A DNA stretch of 64,000 nt, from the NCBI GenBank assembly GCA_944990035.1, contig CALYLX010000128.1, positions 248,001 through 312,000 of the forward strand, read 5' to 3'. Source of the DNA: Clitopilus passeckerianus. Lineage: Eukaryota; Basidiomycota; Agaricomycetes; Agaricales; Entolomataceae. A model generated the notes under the pieces. It was not told the origin of the DNA. It searched no databases and saw nothing but the letters and a program-made list of their open reading frames with translations. A program made the position numbers and the translations under genes. Positions within the stretch are counted from its first letter, which is position 1, and each line of letters opens with the position of its first letter. Of this stretch, positions 24,145 to 33,555 are shown piece after piece.

Positions 24145-26009
24145 TCAAGCCTTAGTAGCCTCCTTCGCCACCTCCTTCCCATTCCCCTCAACTTTCTTCT
24201 CCCCATTCTGCCCATTCTGGTCCTGATGCTGGTGGTGATGGTGGTGGTCATGATGATGATGCGGACTAAACACCCTCTTGATCTTCCCGAATATACTCTC
24301 CCTCTTCTTCTTCTTCTTCTTCCCGTCTTTCCCGACCCCGACGCTCGAGCTATCGTCACTCGACGACGAACTGCTGTCGTCCTTGGAAGCGGCTTTGGAC
24401 CCTTCCTTCTTCCCCCGAATACTCCCAAACGTCCCGCTCAACGACCCTCGCTTGAAATGCGATCCCGAGCTGCCCTTCTTCACGCTCAACGGTGTTGAGG
24501 GTGCGGAAGCTGTCGGTGCTGGGGCGGATTTGGACGGTGTTGAAGGTGCGGCAGTCGCAGCAGGGGCGGCGGGGGTGGGCGTTGACGGCCTCTCAGTCTC
24601 AGCGGCACTTTCCACCGGAGCTGGAGCTGGGATGGCTGCAGGTACTGGCACCTCAGCTGCCTCCTCCTTCTGAGCCTCGGGAGGAACGACAGGTCCAGTA
24701 GGTGTAGGAACGGCTTTTTCAAGGACTTCCTCCGCGACGGGTGCAGTCTCCTCTTTAGCCACCTCGGGTGCAGAAACTACAACGTCCGGAACGGCTGCCT
24801 CGACAGCTGCGGGTGTAGCCTCAGCTTCGGGCAACTTCTCAGCAGCTCCACTCGTCTCCTTATCCGCGACAGGAAGAACTTCAACACTCGGTACTTCGGG
24901 TGCAGCCAGCACTGTCTCCGTCGGTTCCTCGACCTTGAGCTCCTTCACCTCCCCAGTAGGCTTAACCGGACTAACGACAGGCGAATGCGTATGGTCAGGC
25001 TCCTTCGCGTCGCCGTTGGAGGTGATGATGGTGTTGTTCTCAGCCGAGTTGACGGGGACGATGGCGATGGGGACGTTGGGCGCTATTTCCGGTTCGGTCT
25101 TCGCTTTCTGTGCGTCTGCGTCAGCGGCAGCGTTGGGGGAGGGGGAGGTAGGTGGGATCATGGTGTTGAACGATTGAGCGGTGTTTGGTGTTGGGATTGC
25201 GACCTACACAGAAGTTGAAATAATGTCATTATTAGCTACTCCACTCGCGTCATAGAATTTAGGAGAGGGATGGGAGCTTGACCGCCCACACAGAGACAGA
25301 CACTCACCTGTCCGGCATTAATCGGGTCCGTGCCGACGATACCACTAATCACCGCTCCAAGGCCACTCTTGACGTACTCGTACGCACTGGTCGTGCCCTC
25401 CCGCGCTGCGACTGTGTTTGCAAAATCGCTCAGGGAGAGTCGAGAACCAGATTTGGTTTCGGAGGTAGAGTCGGTCTTTGGGAAGTACCCGTTGGCTTTC
25501 CCATTCGCTCCGCCATTAGCCGTTGTGGTGCCATTGGCAGCCTGAGGAGCCTTAGCAGGACTCGCGGCCTCCTTTGAGCTCTCAAACCCGCCAACGACAA
25601 CCGGTGTCGTGGGTGGGGTGACCTTTGTGGGTGGTGGAGGAGCAGGGGCGTCGTATACATTATTCAGATTCCCGATATTGTCATACTCAGTCGGGTTAGC
25701 CTCGTCGACAAGCCAGGTGCCGTCAACGATGAACTTGTAGGGAGTTTTCTCGCTGTAGGGCAAACGGACACGGGTTTCGAACCCGGTTGGTGTTGGTTTT
25801 AGGTGGATTGATTTTGCCCACTGTTGATAGAGTTATTTAATGGTTCAGTTCATTGGTTTGAAGATGAGGACTCACGTCGTCGAATGAACCAGTTACGATG
25901 ACATCTTTAGGTTCAGTGTGAGGCCTAGAACATCAAGTTAGTCTAGTTCATTCTCGGTACCGACGACAACAGACCATCTGAACACGACCTCGTGCAGTTC
26001 AAAAGCCAT
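24145..26009 (-). CDS. CBM48/AMPK-glycogen-binding domain protein, Crp1/Mdg1-like
   Basis: The N-terminal ~90 residues form a CBM48-like beta-sandwich: MAFELHEVVFRW, DVIVTGSFDDWAKSIHL, GFETRVRLPY, TPYKFIVDGTWLVDE and DNIGNLNNVY, the pattern seen in AMPK-beta glycogen-binding domains and in yeast Crp1/Mdg1. The rest (~430 residues) is disordered: an Ala/Pro/Glu/Val-rich stretch, then Ser-rich and Lys-rich segments (SSSSSSDDSSS, KKKKKK), RESIFGKIKRVFSP, and a His/Asp/Gln-rich run of nine histidines near the C-terminus, ending ATKA. Three short introns interrupt the 5' half. No catalytic domain is visible. A carbohydrate- or membrane-linked scaffold role is possible but unproven. Confidence 0.75.
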
Positions 26010-26167
26010 TAGGTCCTCGGAGGAGAGAGTAGGAAAGGTAAAGAAAAAGAAAAACGTTGACAGGAAGAATGTTTTAAGTGGACGGAAATGAATTAAACGA
26101 GGCTACAACGTGACATCCTCATTCACCCTTTGTATCTCCATTTAGTCTTTCTATCTTATCTCTCTCA

Positions 26168-26931
26168 ATGAATGAAATAGAATTCGACACTCTAGACCTA
26201 AATTCTTCAATCATCCCCTCCCAGATCCCAACAACCCACACCACTCAAACAACACACACATTTCCCACTGACATCTCCATCACATTAACCATCGACGCAC
26301 AACCAGGCTGTGGCGGCATCGCATGGCCAGCAGGTCAAGTCCTCTCAACATACCTCACCACTCTTCCTCCAGGCTCGCTCTCAAAACATGATACCATCCT
26401 CGAACTAGGCTCAGGTACCGGTCTAGTCGGACTCGTAGCTGGAAAGATCCTCCAACGTGAGGATAGCTCCACAAACACTACTCGGATTTGGATAACCGAT
26501 CAAGCGTATGTGTTTGCTTATTCCTCTGCTACCTACTATATATGTATACTCACCTCCATGACAGCCCCCTCCTCCCAATAATGTCCACCAACACGTCCCT
26601 CAACGCCCTCACCTCACTCGTCACCCCTCTCGAACTCTCCTGGGGCACACCATCCCTCCCTTCTGAACTTACCACTCTCCCGTCTCTCCTCCTTCTAGCA
26701 GACTGCGTCTACTTCGAGCCCGCCTTCCCCCTCCTCGTATCCACCCTCACACTCCTCTCCACACCCACAACAACCATCCTCTTCTGCTACAAAAAGCGCA
26801 GAAAGGCCGACAAACGTTTCTTCACCCTCCTCAAAAAAGAGTTTACCTGGTCCGAGATCGTTGATGATCCCTACAGGGATACCTACTCTCGAGAAGCGAT
26901 ATCTCTGCTGAGGTTGGTCAAGAAGAGTTAG
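26168..26931 (+). CDS. EFM6/METTL21-type protein lysine methyltransferase
   Basis: This is a seven-beta-strand SAM-dependent methyltransferase of the Methyltransf_16 family; yeast Efm6 in this family methylates elongation factor eEF1A. The first exon has PGCGGIAWPAGQVLSTYL, characteristic of the family, and SAM motif I ILELGSGTGLVGLVAGK. An intron of about 65 nt (from 26510) joins ITDQA to PLLPIM. The second exon has LLLADCVYF (motif post-I/II region), CYKKRRKADKRFF and a C-terminal LLRLVKKS. The length of ~230 residues is normal. The exact substrate cannot be determined from sequence. The gene is divergent from the CBM48 gene with only ~160 bp between the starts. Confidence 0.82.
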
Positions 26932-27044
26932 GGAAGAGAGAGTTGGGATTTCGTTCATATTATCATTGGTGTATTTTTGGGCAATATTAAAGGGATTCGG
27001 TCTATGGTCTATTTTATGAATAATGATATCGTTCGTCGAATAAA

Positions 27045-28991
27045 TCACTCTGGGATCGTCTTGATCTACAACAAGGTGTCAGTAAACCATCGTCAACGAT
27101 TTAACGTCCATCCCACCTGCAACCCATGAATACCCTCAATCTCCTCCTTGATCGTCTCTTGCACGAGTTTATGCTGCTGCACGATCGACTTGCCAGTAAA
27201 CTCTTTTGACGAGATCAGGATTCCGTAGAATGTTCCGCAGCCACCTAACAGGAAGAAGAATCGTTAGTCCATGTTGAAGGAAACGACAATGCGAACGAGA
27301 GCAAGAGAACTCAGAAGGTATCGTAATGTCTCCATGCTGCAACTAGTGCAAGCAATTCAGAAGAACAGAAATATATGTGTTTATCACAGTGAGAACAGGG
27401 ACGAAAGTAGCTGCTCACCTATTCAGCCAAATGGAGGAAGCACCAAGGAAAGGAGGAGAATAGTCAGAAAAAGTTGTCAAAGCACAGACGAAAGAATAGC
27501 AGGAAGATTTCGAAGAAATAGAAAAGAGCTCAGATGCATAATTAGGTTCTGCAGACTGCACAAGTGCGAGAAAATCAGAAAGAGACATTTTGTTACATCA
27601 CTGTCTCCATCCCCCACCCACACGCTCCAAGAAAACATGATAGAAACGGGCGTCCAAAAAAACCAAAACCAGCAGCTCACCTATTCATCCAAATCGCCAA
27701 CCACCATGGGAAGAAAGACAATCCAGTCAGCAAGCGTCATCCAAGCACAAAGCCAAGACCGGAAGAAATTCAGTAGGAACAATTGGAATGGATATTTGTT
27801 TGATTTCATAACCCGTCGTGCGGGTCTCATGTTAACGAGTATAGTCATCACTTGATGCGGGGTGTGGGCGGGTGTGGACGAGAAGCTTACCTGTAGGAAG
27901 AGGGGGTTAGTACAGTGTTGGATGAATGTGATATGTAGGAGATTCAGAATAAATACTTTTCACGGCTGATCTGCAAGGGATTCGCTCGAATGTATGGGAT
28001 ATCATCCATCACACGTCCCTCCCCAGCCAAAACGACAGCGCCAAAGCAGTAGAGAACGAGAAAGGAGTGAAGCACAGAAAGAAAGTATGCTTACCTATTC
28101 AACCAGGTCGACAAGAACAAGGCGCAAAGAAAAAAAGAAATTGTCAGCGTCATTCCAGTTACCAAAAGACGAATAGAGGAGAAAGGAACGGTGGATTCAG
28201 TAGGAACAATTGGATAAGAGATTTTGTATTTCACGAGTGGACATTTCGTCCCACTTCATATAATACATGCGTTTGTTGGAGTTCATCACTCAGTTGGATT
28301 TGTTTGAAGGATGTTGAGGGAATCGAGGGATTGAAATGTCGCTTACCTAGAGGGGAGTAAAAGGAATGAAGGTCAGTTAAGATGTACGAGCATGAAGGAG
28401 AAGGAGGGAAGAGAAGAAGCGCATATAATATCAGTGAGATTCTGACGTGATAATTATTGCAATCAGCCACGGGTAGTTATCCCATGTCATCCATCTCGAG
28501 TGGAATGAGAGTTTGTTCATCATTATATGCCTTCTTCCCTCCCCAAGTGCCCACGAATGGGTGAAGTAAGGAAACCGAAACCAACCTGATACATCCTGAA
28601 CCTTCAACTGCCCAGGAGCGAACCTTTCGGTCAGCTTCCTATAAATCGTCTCCTCCCCTTCCGTGAGGTTCACCTCCAACGGATCAGGGTGTGTCTTCCC
28701 GTCGCTCCTCCGGCTCGATGTGCTGAAGGTTCGTTTGGTCCATACCGACTGGCTCTTCCTTTCATTACTGCTTGTTAGCCTTCGTGTGGCCGTTGACGAC
28801 GATGTTGATGTCGATGACAAGCCAAATTCAACCGTCGACGTAGCCACCCATACTGTTCTCGATGTCCCCGATGATATTCCAAGTCCAGAGGCAGACGAGC
28901 CAGAGTAGTACCGTGCGATGGCGGCGCGGCGACACTGCTGGGTGAAAGGTAGATGCCTGAAGAGGGTGGTGGATGTGCTGGAGAAAGGCAT
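27045..28991 (-). CDS. BOL3: Mitochondrial BolA-like protein (BOL3/AIM1 type)
   Basis: BolA proteins of this type act late in mitochondrial iron-sulfur cluster delivery, with glutaredoxin-5 and Nfu1. Exon 1 (28586-28991) encodes a Ser/Arg-rich targeting region starting MPFSSTSTTLFRHLPFTQQ, then LTEGEETIYRKLTERFAPGQ and LKVQDVSG. Exon 2 (27117-27244) encodes GCGTFYGILISSKEFTGKSI and VQQHKLVQETIKEEIEGIHG with the invariant His of QHKLV. A 7-codon last exon (27045-27065) gives IKTIPE and stop. Direct exon 1-exon 2 joining restores the canonical VSGGCGTFY. The intron between exons 1 and 2 is 1341 nt, more than 20 times the usual size here, and has its own entry. Confidence 0.88.
27245..28585 (-). 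other. Composite BOL3 intron with five juxtaposed 3'/5' splice sites
   Basis: Read on the minus strand, this intron contains five places where an acceptor-like sequence ends exactly where a strong donor begins: CCCCTCTAG/GTAAGC (junction 28346/28347), TTGAATAG/GTAAGC (28094/28095), CTTCCTACAG/GTAAGC (27890/27891), GATGAATAG/GTGAGC (27680/27681) and GCTGAATAG/GTGAGC (27418/27419). Each acceptor has a branch-point-like CTGAC or TACTAAC 20-55 nt upstream with no intervening AG. Segment lengths are 239, 252, 204, 210, 262 and 174 nt. Segments 2 and 4 are diverged copies of each other, sharing for example CCAATTGTTCCTACTGAAT and ATGACGCT before the branch point. The arrangement resembles recursive (ratchet) splicing or serial intron insertion. 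It is inferred from sequence only. Confidence 0.6.
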
Positions 28992-29369
28992 GGAAAAGTG
29001 AGGAGAGTGGGGTAATTTAAGGGAAACTTGTGAGGTGGTGGTCAGATGAGCGTGTCACTGTGCAGTTCGTTCGGTTTGTCCCGGTTACATCAGCCAGTCT
29101 GGGGTTTCTGATTCCGAAGTTCGCGTATTGCTTTCGACCAGGCGCCGTGCAATGAGGTTTGCCGAGGAGATAATCTAGTATGTTTAATTGCATTCTTTAC
29201 CTAGTGGCGAATACAAGAACCGTTGATATTGTCCTCCTGAGGCTCATCCATCGCAGCAGTTCTACGCAGCAATCCATCTATGAAACTTCTCAATATGCAT
29301 CCACTTCCACCTCTCAAACAAAACCCAGTACCTCACCCACCCAGCCAGACAAAAAAGAGTTAACCCATC
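28992..29369. other. Intergenic interval 5' of BOL3
   Basis: 378 bases upstream of BOL3 hold no supported gene. A short plus-strand open frame from 29180 lacks an identifiable family. The promoter of BOL3, and perhaps of the small gene at 29370, should lie here. Confidence 0.4.
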
Positions 29370-29883
29370 ATGGCCCAGCCAGCCGCCTCAGCGTATAGAA
29401 TGCGTTATACACCTCTCCGACTGACTCGCCGTTCCTCCCGGCCCCCGAGTTTTCGTCGTCCTTCACAGGTCGCGTCTTCGCGTTACACGTCCCGAGGCTC
29501 GGCCCTCCTCAAATATCGTATCGCTACGTCACTTAGATATTATCCTGAGAGGTTTAATCATCATGCACCTGACACTCGCGGCAAGCGTTCCTGATCGTTT
29601 CAGAAGCCCAGCTCAGCATTTAGAGGGCGCATCCCAACAAGTCCCACGGCTGTTTTGGTCTAGAGAGGAAGGAGAGAGAGGTGCTAAAGGCGGGATCGAG
29701 TTTGGTTGGGTCGGTGGTGGATTTTACGTGATGGGATTAATCTCGGAACGGAGAAGTTGGAACGATCAGCTTGCCAGTTTGAATTGGCTTGTTTGGCACG
29801 TCGATTTTGTTGGAAGGTTCGGAGTGGCGTATCTTGGTACAGAGATTCGAAAGAACATGCAAATTTCTACGGCCCTGTTCTGA
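29370..29883 (+). CDS. Possible small hypothetical protein, Arg-rich N-terminus
   Basis: An ATG at 29370 opens MAQPAASAYRMRYTPLRLTR, an Arg/Ser/Tyr-rich region without acidic residues that could be a mitochondrial presequence. A plausible 56 nt intron (about 29553-29606, donor GTTTAA, acceptor TTTCAG) joins SLRYYPER to SPAQHLEGASQQ. The second exon ends in MQISTALF. The total is about 155 residues. I recognise no family. The downstream region (29890-30010) also has codon-like runs such as LSLVEWLEYNPLVLTG, so the 3' end may be longer and spliced differently. It may also not be a gene. Confidence 0.3.
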
Positions 29884-30264
29884 TGAAACCAAGATGAAAC
29901 TCTCGCTCGTTGAATGGCTCGAATACAACCCTCTCGTTCTAACTGGTGTTCACTGACGTCTGGCCGGTAAAGAACAGGCAGAGGGAGATATTGGAGAAAG
30001 TATGGGACAAATTACGGACTTCAAGTTTTTGGATGAGTCTTGGTATCGTTACTAGTCATACCCACATTCACTATGTATCATACGCATCACTACTGTATTA
30101 CAAGAGCCTACAACATGCTATTCATGTACAGTTCTTTACTACATGTTCTCGCCGCGTCGTTGTACCGATGCCGCGTTTGTCCTGCGGCGATCACTTTACA
30201 GACTCGCCATTTGTCATCGGCTAAAGACCTTCGTTCCTCCGTCTACCTGGCGAGTGCCCTGTAA
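29884..30264. other. Intergenic interval 5' of COX15
   Basis: 381 bases with no supported gene. Possible 3' exons of the preceding hypothetical gene cannot be excluded. The COX15 promoter should lie in the right half. Confidence 0.35.
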
Positions 30265-31967
30265 ATGTTTCTTTGCAAGGCCGCAGCCTTCCGGGTTGCT
30301 CCTAGAGCAGCCAATTCTACCTACTCGTCAATCAACAGAGGCATTTTCACGGCAACAAGAAGCTGGAATGCCAGCATCACGAGGCATAGTCTCCTCAATT
30401 CGTCAAAAGCTTCCAATACACTCGCAAGCCAGCTGAAGGATCGGGTCAAGGCGGCATGGACGCGTTCACTGACGACTTCCACGCCTCTATCTGCTACAGT
30501 AACCTCCACCCTTCCACCAAATGCTGTCCCTATTGAAGCCGTCAATTCAACGACCAGTGATTCTTCTACAACTTCCGAAGCCCTTCCCACTCTCGCACCA
30601 AAATCAGTCGGTATATGGCTGATGATCACCTCTACTCTTGTATTCGCCGTCGTTGTTGTTGGAGGTGTGACGCGTCTTACGGAGTCTGGACTCAGCATCA
30701 CGGAATGGAGACCTATTACTGGTGTTCTGCCACCGCTCTCAGAAGCGGAATGGGAAAGGGAGTTCGATAAGTATAAGGAAACTCCTGAATTCAGAGTGTC
30801 AGTTACTTTCCTTCTCTACTTAATGCATACGAACTAATGAAAAGATTGAATCCAGTCTGAATTCACAGGCAACCCTCTCCGACTTCAAATTCATCTACTC
30901 AATGGAATGGTCTCACCGCCTCCTCGGTCGTCTCATCGGTCTCGCATTCGTCCTTCCCATTCCCTACTTTTTTGCCAAGAAGCGCATCTCGAAACCTATG
31001 GCTCTCCGTTTGACGGGTCTATCCGTCCTTCTGGGAATGCAAGGCGCACTCGGCTGGTATATGGTGAAGTCTGGATTGGACCAGGCCCTCCTGGATGACA
31101 CGCCCAGTGGTATCCCTAGGGTCAGCCAATACCGGCTCGCGGCTCATCTTGGTGCAGCTTTAGCATTCTACCTTGGTGTGTTCGGGACCGGTATGGCAGT
31201 ACTGAAGGATTGGAGATTTGCCAGAGGGGAGAGGTGGAGTGGTGTCAATGACCTTGGAAAGGATACGGTTCAGAAAATGCTACGGAATCCCGTTCTGAGG
31301 AGCTTCAAAAGGCAGGCTTGGGGCCTGACCGCATTGGTGTTCTTGACTGCCCTTTCAGGTTCGTTCCGCCCTCTCTCAAACTGTTCATGTATTGACCGAG
31401 AGATTTTTAGGTGCTTTTGTTGCCGGCTTAGATGCAGGTCTTCTCTATAACGAGTTCCCCCTCATGGGTGGTCAGCTCGCCCCGCCCTCCGACGAACTCT
31501 TTGACGCTCGCTACGCCAAATCAGCGGACAAATCCGACCTTTGGTGGCGCAACATATTCGAAAACCCCACCACCGTCCAATTTGATCACCGAGTTCTCGC
31601 AACCACGACTTACTTCGCCACCGCCGCCCTTTTCTTCCGTTCGCGTTCCCTTATGGCAAAGCTTCCTGGCACCATACCTCCTGGGGCTGTTAGGGCGATG
31701 GCGTTCGCTTTTGGCATGGCAAACATCCAAGTATTGTTGGGCATTTCGACACTTCTATACCTTGTGCCCGTGCCCCTTGCTGCAGCACACCAGGCTGGAA
31801 GTGTATTGCTTCTCAGCGCGATGACCCACGTACTCATCACCTTGAGGAGACCCAGCAGGGCTGCAAGAGCTTGGAGAGAGGCATGGGCCAAGGTTAGCAC
31901 TGGGACAAAAAGTACAAAGCCTATGATTGAACGGGCCACCATGACCTCCGGAACTACCAATGTTTGA
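30265..31967 (+). CDS. COX15: Heme A synthase
   Basis: Cox15 oxidises the C8 methyl of heme O to give heme A for cytochrome c oxidase, in the inner mitochondrial membrane. About 110 residues of Ser/Thr/Arg-rich presequence precede the membrane core. Diagnostic segments are [20 protein letters not shown] with [15 protein letters not shown]; the heme-ligand region [83 protein letters not shown]; and [19 protein letters not shown]. The paired histidines of both halves are present and about eight hydrophobic helices can be drawn. Two short introns (near 30797-30856 and 31359-31411) keep frame. Length (~490 residues) and motif content indicate an intact enzyme. Confidence 0.95.
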
Positions 31968-32135
31968 GGTTGGGCTGACGCACATAACATATTGTTAATA
32001 TCTCCACTCATTTAGAAAGTATCGTCTTGAAACTTAATGTTAATAAAGTAACTGAACCCTTGGACCGCCTGCGACAGCATTTGTTGATTTGATTCTGATT
32101 CAGATATTACATTCACAAAGGGAGCAACAATTTGC

Positions 32136-33273
32136 CTATCCTGCCATCTGGACGTCCTCGTCACCACCAGGCATGCTTGCAGTCCCACTCCCTGAAGCTG
32201 CAGGAGCAGGAGTCTCTTTGGGCACCATGGTCTTCAAGAACACATCGATCTTCTCTCCTTCCAGGATTCTGAATGAACCACCAGCAGATGGTGCTCCAGT
32301 TCCAGACACTGCACCCGCCTTCTCGTGTTCAGAGAAGGGGCCGACTATTCCAATTGAGGTGTTGTTTATTGTGAGTTCCTTGTCTTGCTGAAGGGTTTCT
32401 CGGAGGGCATGAAGGCCATGCGTTATAAGCTCTTCCAGAGATGCTAGATGATTTCCGCCGTTAGTTATCGTGAATATTTGATGAATATGTCAGCCTACAA
32501 TCTTCGAAACTCTTATAGTGTTTCTCCAAGTATGTCTTTGCGCTCTGACTTCTTGCGCCAATCGACATAGCGTGGTATTCGTATGAATTTCCAGATGGCG
32601 AGAATTCGTAGAGATGGGGGCCGGTCTGATCATGTCCAATGACAAGGAAGCCGACACCGTATGGTCGACGCCCGTACTCTTGGGTATTGACTTGTGCCTC
32701 TAAGGAAGGGCGTCAGAGGGTGTGAAACTAAAGGGATCCAGTGCTTACTGTCGGCAATGGCTGATACCAGCCTGTTAACTGGTACCGGTCGGTTGAAGAT
32801 CATCTTTGAGGACATTGCTTGTTGTCGCATAAAGTTACTGCAAACGGAGCCATTGTCAGTTAACGAGCGGCATGGATATGCAAGATCAAACGCACCTGAG
32901 TACACGAGCATCCGAAGTCAGCCCAGCAATTGCAATGCCAACATGATCGTCGATCCTGAACATTTTCTGCTGGTACGAGGCTAATTCACCAGTCGATCTC
33001 TAGATGCGCAAATCAACGATTAGCCTGCTTGAACTGTAGGCTTGACGGGAAGTTAATGTAACGAGCCTTCAATGCCAGCAAGATGGCATGTGTCTTGCTT
33101 CTTAGGCCAACCGCTGCCGAACCCTGTTTTACGGCCTCCAATGCATACTCGACTTGATGCAATCGGCCTTGCGGGGAGAAGACTGTGTTATCTGAGTCGT
33201 ATGTATTGCGGAACTGTGCAGACAATTGAGCAACACGTTTAGTATACAGAATCTAATGAAACACTCATACCAT
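32136..33273 (-). CDS. PRE5: 20S proteasome subunit alpha type-1 (alpha-6)
   Basis: This is an outer-ring alpha subunit of the 20S proteasome. It matches PSMA1/Pre5: [86 protein letters not shown] and [19 protein letters not shown], with an acidic tail ending EDVQMAG. The first coding exon seems to be only the ATG (33271-33273), directly followed by donor GTATGAG, a TACTAA branch point and acceptor CTGCACAG. Without this intron the alpha-domain frame would lack an ATG. Total length is ~280 residues, slightly longer than average because of the Ala/Gly/Ser-rich C-terminal tail. Confidence 0.94.
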
Positions 33274-33555
33274 GGCCTGATGCTGGACGTGAAAACGCAG
33301 AGGAACGTAAGGATTTCGGTGGACAAGTCAAGATCAAGGTGACGCGTCGTGCCAAATGGTATCTCTGCCTCGTGACCAATTCCCATTTTTGGTAATGCCT
33401 GAGGCGCAGTGTTGCGATTTCTGGAGGTTAATTCATTGGTGGTTTTCTCATTGTATATATGTGCGTTCGCGATGTATAAACACTAATGCTAATGCAAATG
33501 TAGGTGCATATGTCGATAACAAGAAAGAAGGTCGGTAGTTCGGGCTAACACTCAA

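Noticed and set aside
32990..33225. PRE5 start inside the exon at 33225
   Set aside because: That codon is TTG, not ATG. The ATG at 33271-33273 followed by a perfect intron gives the family N-terminus.
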